Source: Burkholderia catarinensis
GTDB lineage: Bacteria > Pseudomonadota > Gammaproteobacteria > Burkholderiales > Burkholderiaceae
Length of the DNA: 64,000 nt
Direction of reading: 5' to 3'
Assembly (NCBI RefSeq): GCF_001883705.2
Contig: NZ_MDEQ02000005.1
Span: 1 to 64,000 of the forward strand
A program made the position numbers and the translations under genes. Position 1 is the stretch's first letter. Each line of letters begins with the position of its first letter. A model generated the notes under the pieces. That model was not told the origin of the DNA, did not search any database, and saw nothing but the letters and a program-made list of their open reading frames with translations. This document shows, piece by piece, positions 13,501 to 19,114 of this stretch.

Positions 13501-14007
13501 CATCGCCAGCGCGAACTGGAACGCCTTCTCGCTGGTCGCCCGCTCGGGCGCCGATTCGGCCGAGACCGCCTTTTGCGCATCGTCGAGGACCTCGCCGAGC
13601 ACGGGATCCTTCGGCGATGCATTGCGCAGGTCCGATGCGACGCCCGCGATCGCCTTGTTCGTGTCGCCGCCGCCTTCCGCGGCGAAGCGCATCTGGTTCT
13701 CGACGGCCGCCTGCACCGCGCCCCACGCCGATTCGGCCTTCTTGACCTGGTTGTCGAGATCGGCTTGCGACGCGCCCTGGTCGTTCAGGCGCTTGAGCGT
13801 CGCCATCTCCGCCTGCGCGAGCTGGAGCAGGCGCTGCGTCTCGGCCTGCGCCGCGGCGAGGGCCTTCTGTTCGGGTGTCTGGGCCGGAGGGCTGCCGGCG
13901 GCGCCGTTAGCGTTCGTCCCGTTGTTGTTCGTCGGGTTGTTGTCATTCTGCGGCTGCGGCACGTCAACCGGTGCGCCCCCGCCTCCTCCCACAGCCATCA
14001 ACACCAT
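1441..14007 (-). CDS. Giant multidomain LysM protein with three His/Cys caspase-like modules, 3' end disturbed
   Basis: The protein is about 4,190 residues as read, or about 4,119 if the last domain is repaired. ATG 14007 follows a GGGAG site 7 bases upstream and is preferred over ATG 14073. In order: an Asn/Gly/Pro-rich start; a coiled-coil-like Gln/Ala-rich segment (about 45-130); a long helical region that I recall as DUF4781-like (unverified); a hydrophobic hairpin (about 905-960); three modules with a His after a hydrophobic strand and a Cys after a second one (H1499/C1538, H1808/C1856, H2128/C2167); an amidohydrolase-like stretch near 3404-3530; more hydrophobic segments (about 3680-3970); a Pro/Ser/Ala linker; and a LysM fold from about 4050. 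No signal peptide is visible. A one-base loss near 1693-1698 throws the LysM end out of frame, and the frame then runs into the insertion sequence. It could be a toxin or effector; function is unknown. Confidence 0.75.
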   Translation of the reverse strand: MVLMAVGGGGGAPVDVPQPQNDNNPTNNNGTNANGAAGSPPAQTPEQKALAAAQAETQRLLQLAQAEMATLKRLNDQGASQADLDNQVKKAESAWGAVQAAVENQMRFAAEGGGDTNKAIAGVASDLRNASPKDPVLGEVLDDAQKAVSAESAPERATSEKAFQFALAMQQDQAANADVQQYNALPGGIRRADPDTGAQLREAASTADTNANNAYTALATALRHEYSTSAATLRLNDAKADYAAWQKEPGGLRRADEADITQEMSQAQSQYDKVVTGGDDTALTYVTPDEQKQVVASVKQNHDGMWYTGLVDALGEESQLKRTIATINPDDPSLSPQMKQLAQSDPVTFALLQDTGQTVDPNDPKLSPQEKALAQQNPLAEAFVKLTGVPVRTDGLSDANAKALNGQIDQAGGVFAYAMAHVDKNSPGYQQIQMLLAAAPDVRLQYTKQQVAQLMQNPGSNPGAALQVLTTNMDASFSLDERQTLWTQAGQPHFNASFIHSQIDPLMQKPDSQATDPASMQARSDGRMNADKAGKWMQDILNNAPPEFAGVVLDTVEKDFSNKWMQTNTGTPQPYGQGTEFYKGLSKAVGLADQQPTASGVPVQREDDVANWLLDDKGNAKTLIYTLRGSNTGYGFDTVREALSSGVDRALSKALLSKMQNDDRFRAGFANDFQLRYQQGTEHAQSNQNKQAASASYKLFQADPDKQLKAYFDDFQKNFNDKSYTFTTGSDQMTNFVGAGLGIQPDVPGAVPTDRNDVPSMAMLEQLIVGNGQLQNGTAVNSQSLYAQNSAATQMIQTVVDQIRKVGGDHAVVSLVPIYYVSKGTGTAPSALFKVQVADHPGQYKLIDDRGWKYDTVDDYQHNNALSDDGKLYVPKSLTSDSASGDFSQYEPIDAHKTEWYQHAEHYLEIGTGILAAAGGVVLVASGIGAPVGGVLLGAAWTAVGAGMAVGVPAAIGDLKNLSDHGQSTGFGNAQARGDWISLIGSGAGIAGGGLGVAAKSLAEASSLLRTTGQVSDLLTVASRGDGVAADMAGLGRFTQEADAFQSLAQTTGRTSGVLNVSGGVVGGYQMLDQGASLVKNWDALSESDRAQQLLNLGIGVAQMGLGSHTLMERPIRAITKTPAPPTIPRPVAFDVANAMFANGLANQRLAVGEIGNPWQHAEDQAHSFGEPADDGGTVAPADKGLRARFSDWLRARRTQGTPDDGAIALRLAPDGEPIDGAATPAVADALAGEGASSQAKAGVPANGARPASWEIPARIAADRAMLSEVVGRILESGNRLEDVEYYVYALEDAEGNVRNPEDDGLPATEKGNLLDDMNAAKADEQRAKAADDAPAHAAAAPDEDGTIGVTRYTTYHDALMVGADGVAGGRYRIALVDHGALAADGTVPPEAVVGHVGLTDAGDAFMLSMNDAYDRTLRVVYPRGFDPQKPLIRSEDGRRVDVINAPFGMSETQWAAYPRREADLAIYSNNAGQPENRLPPGERPLMPVPPGYFAVYAHAWADAFASATGKAMSAEDMAEMVRQSGWDGKSPVILYACGAGTRVSPLAQLLANVLGVDVYGASGFVAWRSPRYRTDGSPDSGYTSGILIEPGAPDRDGVPDHSVSGEPRTYRFSPALAVIDQGAHPVNWSGVAPRPVSNQWGGSATTGDVRVPIGVYVWRMLTKRGSIINPRSGRSASALEMTHALEDLAWKGYTPGTPIALDGPRSGANPELLQEFADLIQAPVFGRLGDDDAAGWWRALPNPNRRLARFQIEPDVSGKFSPGRAQPVRVNPLELRPVPGSSVVNLLGHATARQFLKVSGFDIVESHGTKPSDVSWDSSIAVTTDGKTIAPKEFARRLLEDPAYTEGNGVLLTGCYLASGGYPFAQELAYELQVPVIASISSNSVRGTGALEIYPLDGDIGVPAHDPDVATRLYLHVPEAPDASDPPMVFAQRGEPAARTTAHGDAPVEPVHPIEAQIDPDADSGRRGAGGAPGHAGRQGVTPGGPAHPRLAPEPDAGEPPVYEPTPLVEVGPGQIFTADEWAARTEQVAEAEADDGLSGKTQKIYPPTSRVYTDRKIANGGVVTTTVHGDSVLQPGFDDVTGVDATQHPEFLRPADTLLMSPDDPLHPIGTRGLMSPPGHHVVFGHGMSADAMLGPDGRPLTPDEVAERVAPHLEPGQDVTLYSCFGGSNKHDPLRVAPGQVRAASTTFAAALAQRLSEITGRPTSVWAPPDILLVEPDGSATVRGTRLTGQVDKDRLPMQSFRGDPARAGRPALPAGPHAEPAQTTTRTASRPMADPPPRPTVPRVPDPTFADPDYDFSAIPDDTFESVTLDHPFRTALADRPGVIGDAARVTQPGGTVSQYWPSYFLDGAEPTRVIDDVMQAFDAAGLTNLRVEFVTQDGSIELGSGTDFGALDPEAGWFRFSGKVPDAPAAAVTHAPRRAGADAPLALPEGARTVAHDDLGQALDAAQTGPRNHAYVPTEALPDGTAFAQGDLTPQERVAASAAANLAAVEGAAPTDVVLLSALGHDPASALRITTPDGGELYKPAGVDMYVVRTRDAATGDVSYRLAGVDRSGLPEGYTVVHAGGTRAVGAVDGSPTWPTIGPGGPAGRLASAGGDPSGSTPAAVPGHSAVPATPESTAVAEAEQARAASWLDTLGRRTLTRVDGRHAPTLDGLARQLGPNAHVLITSHAKPPAGTAARPAPVFVAVLETDANGALGPVRMLDGKRVPHALSKALENAGSGGRRARGKYDFYVSPVAHDELVRFGGPSKIETPDGKMSWPVTTSGHTIEQTLAADVSKLQDAPVFKRPRQAVRAVSGEQRWIHVVDDETGKVLGHAERNTNHEWKYFEKASLGDTEIPEQDLRTVFRRRRRGGIPVGRSPRRGIRFVVSDVTPATVERIGGFRPAKEAPPVEKKPFRSAGDLFQSIVPVRRPLSRAEGGDAANAAPLPPVDPHLLPSDKSALNAVDFSGNSVSHLLSAIRNGALDGGRHVIYVFRTDGAVAEALGDPLGLIAERNGEMRWFDKIPQANNPNHPGVPLDEMPIGNDRFGTDVHFLLTQLSPRDFLNSARPTRVAALEARAKALHDQWKDAEARSLNSAPFRALAARTRHGYNEVLGDLRRLRRNGAAPAPLSIEPYQPGLSAATVVEFGLRNGAAKPEQYFATHEQIEAYNKQAQRPGNVNLELKGEPQAVMVDVGMWRTLLNKLYVARDVSTSASRFLPVPGKLRARTRNLGAATVADKRILQIFTRSNKALQDRMVPMARSFSLSDDPALMGALVERYGGVMPVATLVIDPHSLAAVLGKAHDPDFLRAVRALGDQKNAVFDGENGMIHPGPDSDGTALALDDLAHLHRWLDEAARTGFAIRLETAPSRALVSGADYRFQSGTNDTYHDYVRVMTALESWSNAHPDTTAPNVMVTFHGWDAVPESVPGGGHEKLLRAVLERKGLEWVHMGLSYGTHGADFIGNQDLTGALAKLIVENRNRPDIINRLHGADALTRVFERVDRQTLANQHQLLFAEVERLGAADGMTPAEVAALRQKIYEGNTTVWLNQARKATIEHATKLWEADGNAPRTTTDKGARTFGGRWLGKYGGNVPDRVTTGKRPSAVDPREHWNAVVHDPVLINDGTKPIGASRREAAQLAKVDIPDEKRAQAELHALRVHDEPIGENTPPPSKRRIAGDITAATLTGGAGAGGLIWVGRESVRTATNSLYAGLRVGRVFQALHHGAVASLKNGDPRVFDRVVDRLVRGLQAQLKANGFDVTARGTQLEQIAHEGKAMAAQLRALNNDGMLSFDDAVMHTKAIAADMLAQMQGVVGGTSLKLLHHGSPRHSVGRVGRMLALGGYGGSITMNVARAFAKGDWLAGGQAVGGMFSAVYTGIVYKGSLRGVNAENRSQLARTVSATGDYLTSAMSIASGIHTAMTGDPYTGTLTTMSGVLLGAGRLHSHFPNATPWMERLPTGIALAPVAIFGVMQGINLVTAATAPDHQHKPPPGTQPNHSGSHAGTPAPGASFAPSPGATTAPAQPNASATPSASSTPGAQPSGAPSQPAQPPTSSPSAAPLTVAVAPGDSLWTIAESHEGSLLAAAHVPADEQQRMSDGQRINAALSEILQLNRNLARNPGECHTRIQMSTFQLFKNVRFSGWFCYFCFLALTVTQCRRSALERAGRSRLFLQFLQTDGQVFLVALRFAGVAPDPRSHARRRPA
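1634..1660 (-). repeat. Right terminal inverted repeat of the insertion sequence
   Basis: On the minus strand this reads CCAGCTATTTAAAAATGTCC, then GGTTTTC. It matches the left repeat at GCTA, TA, AAATGTCCG and TTTT. The restored stop codon of the giant gene (1651-1649) lies inside this match, so part of that end may be supplied by the element. Confidence 0.55.
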
Positions 14008-14663
14008 GTCCGTTCTCCCGCGACATGCGTGACAGACCGGGCAAGCGGCAGGCCGCCACGCGCAATAGTCCATTGTGCCGAACCGGTAGCGCGCAAACAG
14101 TCGCGAATTACGTAGTCGCCGGCACGGTTACGCCTGCGCCGGGAAACCCGCGCTACGAATGTGACGCGGGCAACGGCCGTTGCTTTCCGATGCCGGCCCG
14201 AAGTCGCACGAACGGTAATTTTTTCCCGTGCATCCGGCCGTGCCGTCCATTCAACCTCATTCAAGCGATCAGCAACAAATTCGACCGGCGCGCCGCCCCG
14301 CGCGCTCCGGCCGGGCACCCCGACATTCGCAATGCACTACCACCCCGACGACATCGACCGGCTTTTCCCGGGCGTTCCGATGCTGCTGCTGAACCGCCGT
14401 TAATCGCCCGACCGACGGGCACGCGACCGCGGCTTGAACTACCCGGCGTCGCGTTCGCAAGCGTCGCGGGCATCACGACGCACTTCCCGCTGCGCCGCCC
14501 ACTCTCCGTTCCCGACTGAATCCCTCGTCGCCGGCGCGCCGCGATTCCGCGTGATTTCGCAGAGGACCTTTCCTGTGCAACGCCTTAATCGACCGCCGCA
14601 CGATCTCCAATAATGGCCGCTCGATCCGCCGGCCACCGGGCCGGAAAAACGATAAAAACTCCT
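14008..14663. other. Intergenic region between giant gene and porin (divergent)
   Basis: This 656-bp region must hold the promoters of both the giant gene and the porin. I see no convincing operator, riboswitch or complete gene. A short open frame at 14332-14403 (23 codons) has no ribosome site and is not called. Confidence 0.5.
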
Positions 14664-15875
14664 ATGCATTCCTACAAAATGAACAAGCACGCCACCACTC
14701 GCGTCGCGGGGACCGTCATTGCCGCCTGCCTGACCGGCTCCGCGCCGGGCGTCGCGCACGCACAGAGCAGCGTGACGCTGTACGGCCTGATCGACACGTC
14801 GATCACCTACTCGACGAACCAGCGCACGCACGGCGCCGGCTCGCCCGGCAGCGGGAATGTCGCGATGACGAGCGGCGCACTGAACGCGTCGCGCTGGGGG
14901 CTGCGCGGCCGCGAGGATCTCGGCGGCGGGACGGCCGCGGTCTTCACGCTCGAGAACGGCTTCTCAGGCACCACCGGCGCGCTGTCGCAGAAAGGCGTCG
15001 ACATGTTCGGCCGCCAGGCGTGGCTCGGCGTGAGTTCGAAGACGGCCGGCACGCTCACGTTCGGCCGCCAGTACGACCTGATCCTCGATTTCGTGACGCC
15101 GCTCGGCGCGTCCGGCCCCGGCTGGGGCGGCAACCTCGCGGTCCATCCGTACGACAACGACGATTCGAACCGCAACCTGCGCATCAACAACGCGGTGAAG
15201 TACACGAGCCCGACGTATCACGGGCTGACGTTCGGCGCGATGGTCGGGTTCTCGAATACGGCCGGCCAGTTCGCCAACAACGCGGCGTGGAGCGCGGGGC
15301 TGTCGTATGCGAACGGGCCGCTGAAGCTCGGCGCCGGCTACCTGAAGATCAGCCGCGACCGCAATGCGCCGAACCCGAACGGCGCGCTCAGCACCGTCGA
15401 CGGCTCGGCGACGATCACGGGCGGCAACCAGCAGATCTGGGCCGCGGCCGGCCGCTATGCGTTCGGGCCGCACTCGGTCGGCGCCGCGTGGTCGCACTCG
15501 ACCACCGACGGCGTGACGGGCGTGCTCCAGGGTGGCAACATCGCGCCGCTGAAGGGTGAATCGCTGGTGTTCGACAACTTCACGGTCGACGGGCGCTTCT
15601 TCGTCACGCGTGCGTTGAGCCTCGCGGCCGCCTACACGTTTACGATGGGCCGCTTCGACACGCGCACGGGCCAGACGCGCCCGAAATGGAACCAGGTCGT
15701 CGCGCAGGCCGACTATGCGCTGTCGAAGCGCACGGACGCGTATCTCGAAGGCGTCTACCAGAGCGTGAGCGGCGGCAACGGCAATCCGGCGTTCAACGCG
15801 ACCGTCTGGACGCTGACGCCGTCGGCGAACAGCAACCAGGTCGTCGTCGCACTGGGGCTGCGGCACAAGTTCTGA
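14664..15875 (+). CDS. General porin, Gram-negative trimeric type
   Basis: This 403-residue outer-membrane porin resembles the Burkholderia OpcP/OmpC-like family and admits small hydrophilic solutes. A signal peptide ends at AHAQS; the mature protein opens with the family signature SVTLYGLIDTSITY and ends in the membrane-insertion residues LGLRHKF. The middle alternates amphipathic strands with Gly/Asn-rich turns, including the loop-3-type segment around FGRQYDLILDFVTPLG. The start is not firm: ATG 14664 and ATG 14679 both give a plausible signal peptide, and neither has a good ribosome site. It is divergent from the giant gene. Length matches the family, which usually has several paralogues per genome. 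Confidence 0.92.
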   Translation: MHSYKMNKHATTRVAGTVIAACLTGSAPGVAHAQSSVTLYGLIDTSITYSTNQRTHGAGSPGSGNVAMTSGALNASRWGLRGREDLGGGTAAVFTLENGFSGTTGALSQKGVDMFGRQAWLGVSSKTAGTLTFGRQYDLILDFVTPLGASGPGWGGNLAVHPYDNDDSNRNLRINNAVKYTSPTYHGLTFGAMVGFSNTAGQFANNAAWSAGLSYANGPLKLGAGYLKISRDRNAPNPNGALSTVDGSATITGGNQQIWAAAGRYAFGPHSVGAAWSHSTTDGVTGVLQGGNIAPLKGESLVFDNFTVDGRFFVTRALSLAAAYTFTMGRFDTRTGQTRPKWNQVVAQADYALSKRTDAYLEGVYQSVSGGNGNPAFNATVWTLTPSANSNQVVVALGLRHKF

Positions 15876-16282
15876 CGACGCGGCGCTTCACTGCTGCACC
15901 GCTGCGCCGACCGCGCGCCACGCGCATCGAGCCTCGCTCGTTCGTCGTGCCCTACGCTGAACAGCGCCGCGCCCGTGCGCGGCCTGCTTGCCGTGGCATT
16001 GCGCATCGCGCGCCGCCAGCGGAAGCAAGAATGTCTCCTCGACTGTCGCGTCGGCGCAAAAAATGCGAAGAAACTGGTCACGCTGTGACATTTTTCCTAA
16101 TCTACTTGCAGCGACGCCGTGATTCGGCGTTCCGGTCGCAACACTCTTTCATATGGCGCACCACCGGCTTACGAATCCGCATCAAGCCGTGATGCCGGAC
16201 CTTTCGCGCCGTTGCGGCCGGATATGTACGTGCCGATGGCACGCACCGCGCTTTCTACGCAGTCAATCGCAGGAGACGAACA
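15876..16282. other. Intergenic region, porin to Pal-like gene
   Basis: This 407-bp stretch has no supportable gene. A 13-bp inverted repeat, GTCAC-GCT-GTGAC, lies at 16077-16089, followed by a short T run. It could be a weak terminator of the porin gene or an operator; the stem is too short to decide. Confidence 0.4.
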
Positions 16283-16774
16283 ATGAGCAAAACGAGCCGA
16301 TTTGCGGTCCTGGCCACCCTCGCGCTGCTGGCCGGTTGTCACCACGCAGCGAAAACGCCCGAGAATGCCGGCATGGCGCCGACGCCCTCGAGCGAAACCG
16401 TCGCAACGGTTGCGGCCGACGATCTCGACAATCCGAACAGCCCGCTCGCGAAACGCAGCATCTACTTCGATTTCGACCAGTACTCCGTGAAGCCCGAATT
16501 CCAGTCGCTGCTGCAGGCGCACGCCGACTACCTGCGCAGCCATCCGGCGCGGCGCGTGCTGATCCAGGGCAACACCGACGAACGCGGTACGTCCGAATAC
16601 AACCTCGCGCTCGGCCAGCGCCGTTCGCAAGCCGTGTTGAGCGCGCTCGAAACGTTCGGCGTGCCGGGCACGCAACTCGAGGCGGTCAGCCTCGGCAAGG
16701 AAAAGCCGGTCGCGCTCGGCCACGACGAGGATTCGTGGGCGCAGAACCGCCGCGCCGATCTCGTCTATCGTTGA
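16283..16774 (+). CDS. Pal/OmpA-like peptidoglycan-associated lipoprotein
   Basis: This 163-residue outer-membrane lipoprotein has a lipobox (LLAGC, Cys19) and a C-terminal OmpA-type peptidoglycan-binding domain. The domain shows the usual signatures: YFDFDQYSVKPEF, QGNTDERGTSEYNLALGQRR and QNRRADLVY. In Pal, the Asp and Arg of NTDERG...R contact diaminopimelate. AGGAG sits 9 bases before ATG 16283. It stands alone without tolB or ybgF, so it is probably a second Pal-like copy and not the main Tol-Pal protein. The gene may serve envelope anchoring under particular conditions. Confidence in the fold is high; the specific role is inferred. Confidence 0.9.
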   Translation: MSKTSRFAVLATLALLAGCHHAAKTPENAGMAPTPSSETVATVAADDLDNPNSPLAKRSIYFDFDQYSVKPEFQSLLQAHADYLRSHPARRVLIQGNTDERGTSEYNLALGQRRSQAVLSALETFGVPGTQLEAVSLGKEKPVALGHDEDSWAQNRRADLVYR

Positions 16775-16779
16775 TCGCG

Positions 16780-16796
16780 AGCCGCCGCGACGGCGG
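16780..16796 (+). terminator. Short hairpin after the Pal-like gene
   Basis: A 6-bp stem GCCGCC/GGCGGC with a 5-base loop starts 5 bases after the stop codon. There is no T tract, so it is only a possible terminator. Confidence 0.3.
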
Positions 16797-16904
16797 CATC
16801 TGCACGAAGGAAAGCATGGCAGGCCGCTGGCCGCAGTCGCGGCCACTCGGCGCTGCCCGGTTTGTTCGGTTCATGCGCGTCACCGGTCGCGCACCGCTTT
16901 GCGC

Positions 16905-17378
16905 TCAACGCCGGCGTTCGAGCCGCCGATGCAGCCAGTGCGACATTACGGCCGACGTCACGAGCGCATCGAGCGTGGCGATCGCATTGATGTCGCCCAC
17001 CTTGTCGCCCTCTATCACCCAGGTCATGAGCAGGACATAGCCGATCATCGTGGCGGTGCCCACGATCACGCCCAGCAACACGAACCAGCGCCGCCGGATA
17101 CGCGTGCCGATCGCGCCCATGATGCCGCCGGTCACGATCGCGGGCAGGAAATAGCCGAACAGGAACGACGCGAAGAAAATCAGCGGCACCATGCCGGCGC
17201 TGACGCCCAGAACTTCCCAGGACGGGCCGTCGATCAACGACCACGCGATCAGCATCACGGCCGGCCAGACGAGCGCCGCGACCAATGGGCCGCCGACGGC
17301 AAACGACAGACAGCCGAGCACGACGGGACGGGATGGACGGGATGGACGCGACGGCGGGCACTCTTGGGTAGCACTCAT
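16905..17378 (-). CDS. Small integral membrane protein, four predicted helices
   Basis: This 157-residue protein is mostly hydrophobic, with about four membrane-spanning stretches (VVLGCLSFAVGGPLVAALVW, VPLIFFASFLFGYFLPAIV, then FVLLGVIVGTATMIGYVLLM and a last shorter one). Its cytosolic N-terminus has a Pro/Ser/Arg repeat (PSRPSRPSRP). I do not recognise a family. The start at 17378 is taken as the first Met that keeps a short polar N-terminus; an upstream Met at 17483 would add a poorly conserved-looking 35 residues. No ribosome site is clear. It is convergent with the Pal-like gene. A transporter accessory or stress membrane protein is possible, but nothing in the sequence decides it. Confidence 0.6.
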   Translation of the reverse strand: MSATQECPPSRPSRPSRPVVLGCLSFAVGGPLVAALVWPAVMLIAWSLIDGPSWEVLGVSAGMVPLIFFASFLFGYFLPAIVTGGIMGAIGTRIRRRWFVLLGVIVGTATMIGYVLLMTWVIEGDKVGDINAIATLDALVTSAVMSHWLHRRLERRR

Positions 17379-17588
17379 GTTTTTTTGTAGTCGGAATCGG
17401 AATGGCGGCGTGCCGGAGTGTACCAAGGCACCGCGCGATGGCTGCGATCCGGCCCCTTCGCGCGCGGCGACGACGATACGCAAAAAGCATGGAATAACCC
17501 GCCCGTACGAAACGTTTCGTCATCGCGCAGACGCACGGTTCACGCGAACCGGCCTTGTCCGCGGCCTGCGCGCTGCAAGGAGATTGCA

Positions 17589-17765
17589 ATGAAATCGGCA
17601 ACGTTGGCTGCGGCGCTGCTCGCGGCACTGATGCTTGTGCTGTCGGCGGGATGTGCGCCGTCGGGCAGCGGCGCTTCGCAAGGATCCGGCATGAGCCGGT
17701 ACGGCGGCGGCGGCTCGGGAGGCAGCGGAGGCGGAGGGGGTGGCGGAGGTGGCGGCGGCTACTGA
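17589..17765 (+). CDS. Glycine-rich mini-lipoprotein
   Basis: This 58-residue product has a signal peptide ending in a lipobox (LSAGC, Cys22) and a mature part that is nearly all Gly and Ser, ending in a run of Gly and a final Tyr. AAGGAG lies 6 bases before ATG 17589. Similar tiny Gly-rich lipoproteins occur in Burkholderia as unnamed proteins. The mature chain has no room for a folded domain, so a surface or cell-wall filler, or a sensor of lipoprotein trafficking, is more likely than an enzyme. It is convergent with the cytochrome gene, and a strong hairpin lies between them. Confidence 0.6.
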   Translation: MKSATLAAALLAALMLVLSAGCAPSGSGASQGSGMSRYGGGGSGGSGGGGGGGGGGGY

Positions 17766-17794
17766 AGAACCGCCGCAGGAAGTCGGGCGACGCA

Positions 17795-17833
17795 TCGCGC
17801 GCGAGCGCCGGAAACCGGCCGCCTCGCGCGCGA
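17795..17833. terminator. Bidirectional hairpin between convergent genes
   Basis: An 11-bp perfect stem, TCGCGCGCGAG at 17795-17805 with its complement at 17823-17833, encloses an inner CCGG-AAA-CCGG hairpin. It lies between the Gly-rich lipoprotein gene and the cytochrome gene, which end towards each other. Confidence 0.5.
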
Positions 17834-17854
17834 CGCCCCGCCCTGCGGCACGAC

Positions 17855-19114
17855 TTAACGCATGGCCTTCACGTCGGCCGGCGTGACGCTCGCGGGCTGG
17901 CCGCCCCACGTCGCGCGCAGGTAGTTCGCGAGCTGCGCGAGTTCGTCGTCGCTCAGCGTATGCGCGAAGCCCGGCATCGGCTGCAGGTTTTCGAGGCCGG
18001 CGAACTTCTGCTCGTCGATACCGTCGAGCATCGCGACCAGCAGGTTGCGCGGGTCGCCCTGGCGCACCGTCGAGTTGCCGTTCATCGGCACCGCCACGTG
18101 CGGCTTGCCTTCGCCGTTGAAGCCGTGACAGCCCGCGCAGACCGCGAGATACACCGAGCGGCCGGCCGCGAGCTGCGCGGCGTCGGCCGACACCGGCTTC
18201 ACCGGTTGCGGCGCGGGCGGCGTATCGCCGAGCAGGTACACCGACAGCGCGCGCAGGTCGTCCTTCGTCAGGTACTGCGTGCTCAGGTGAACGACCGGAT
18301 ACATCTCGCCGAACGCCGAGCCTTGCGGTGCGATGCCGACGCCGAAGAACGTCTGCAGGTCGGCGCCCGTCCAGCCGCGCGCGGCAAGGCCGGCCGGCGT
18401 GATGTCGGGCGCGGCCACGCGGCCGAGCGCGGCGCCCGCGAACGGCTTCGCGCTATCGAGTTGGCCCGTGAACGCGCGCGGCGTATGGCATTCCGCGCAG
18501 TGGCCGAGCGCACCCGCGAGATAGCGGCCGCGCGGCCAGTCGGCGGATTGCCCGGCCGATGCATCCGGCAGGCTGTCCTTCAGGAACACCATGTCCCAGA
18601 ACGCCATCCCGAAGCGCAGGTTGTACGGGAATTTCAGGTCGTGCGCGCGGTTTTCCTGCGCGACCGGCTTGACGGTCTTCAGGTACGCGACCATCGCGTC
18701 GGAATCGGCGCGCGTGAGCTGCCGGTACGACGTGTACGGCATCGACGGATACAGGCGCTTGCCGGGCGCCTTGCCGTCGTGCAGCGCGGCGTAGAAGTCG
18801 TCCGCGCTCCAGTTGCCGATCCCGTGATCCTTGTCGGGCGTGATGTTCGAGCCGTAGAACGTGCCGAACGGCGATTCGAGCGCCGCGCCCCCGGCGAACG
18901 GCGCGCCGTCCTTCGCGGTGTGGCACGCCGCGCAGTCGGCAGCCTTGACGAGATAGCGGCCGCGCGCGACCTGGTCGGCGCCGGGCGCGCCGGAAGCCGC
19001 GTTCGCGGCCGGTGCGTCATGGCCGCCGCAGGCGGCGAGCAGCAGCGCGCAGGCAGCCGCGAGCACGGGGAAACCGGCGAGGCGCGCGACGCGATGGGCG
19101 AATGTGCGTTTCAT
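17855..19114 (-). CDS. Triheme cytochrome c subunit of a periplasmic molybdenum dehydrogenase
   Basis: This 419-residue membrane-anchored cytochrome accepts electrons from the partner oxidase and passes them to the respiratory chain. Three CxxCH heme sites are seen: CAACH near residue 58, CAECH near 205 and CAGCH near 335. A lipobox (LLAAC) ends the signal peptide, so it is probably a lipoprotein facing the periplasm. The arrangement is that of the adhB/gdh cytochrome family. ATG 19114 overlaps the stop of the 2Fe-2S gene (ATGA), so translation is coupled. It is the last gene of a three-gene operon (Mo subunit, 2Fe-2S subunit, cytochrome). The donor enzyme, not this subunit, sets the substrate. 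Confidence 0.9.
   Translation of the reverse strand: MKRTFAHRVARLAGFPVLAAACALLLAACGGHDAPAANAASGAPGADQVARGRYLVKAADCAACHTAKDGAPFAGGAALESPFGTFYGSNITPDKDHGIGNWSADDFYAALHDGKAPGKRLYPSMPYTSYRQLTRADSDAMVAYLKTVKPVAQENRAHDLKFPYNLRFGMAFWDMVFLKDSLPDASAGQSADWPRGRYLAGALGHCAECHTPRAFTGQLDSAKPFAGAALGRVAAPDITPAGLAARGWTGADLQTFFGVGIAPQGSAFGEMYPVVHLSTQYLTKDDLRALSVYLLGDTPPAPQPVKPVSADAAQLAAGRSVYLAVCAGCHGFNGEGKPHVAVPMNGNSTVRQGDPRNLLVAMLDGIDEQKFAGLENLQPMPGFAHTLSDDELAQLANYLRATWGGQPASVTPADVKAMR

Noticed and set aside
10358..13726. Minus-strand frame of 1,122 codons overlapping the giant gene
   Set aside because: Same kind of shadow; codon third positions favour the giant-gene frame.
14332..14403. 23-codon frame with a faint FabZ-like look (RLFPGVPMLLLNRR)
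   Set aside because: No ribosome site, too short for the fold, and the similarity is only a few residues.
16077..16089. GTCAC-GCT-GTGAC as an operator or terminator
   Set aside because: Five-bp arms only and a weak T run; could be chance.
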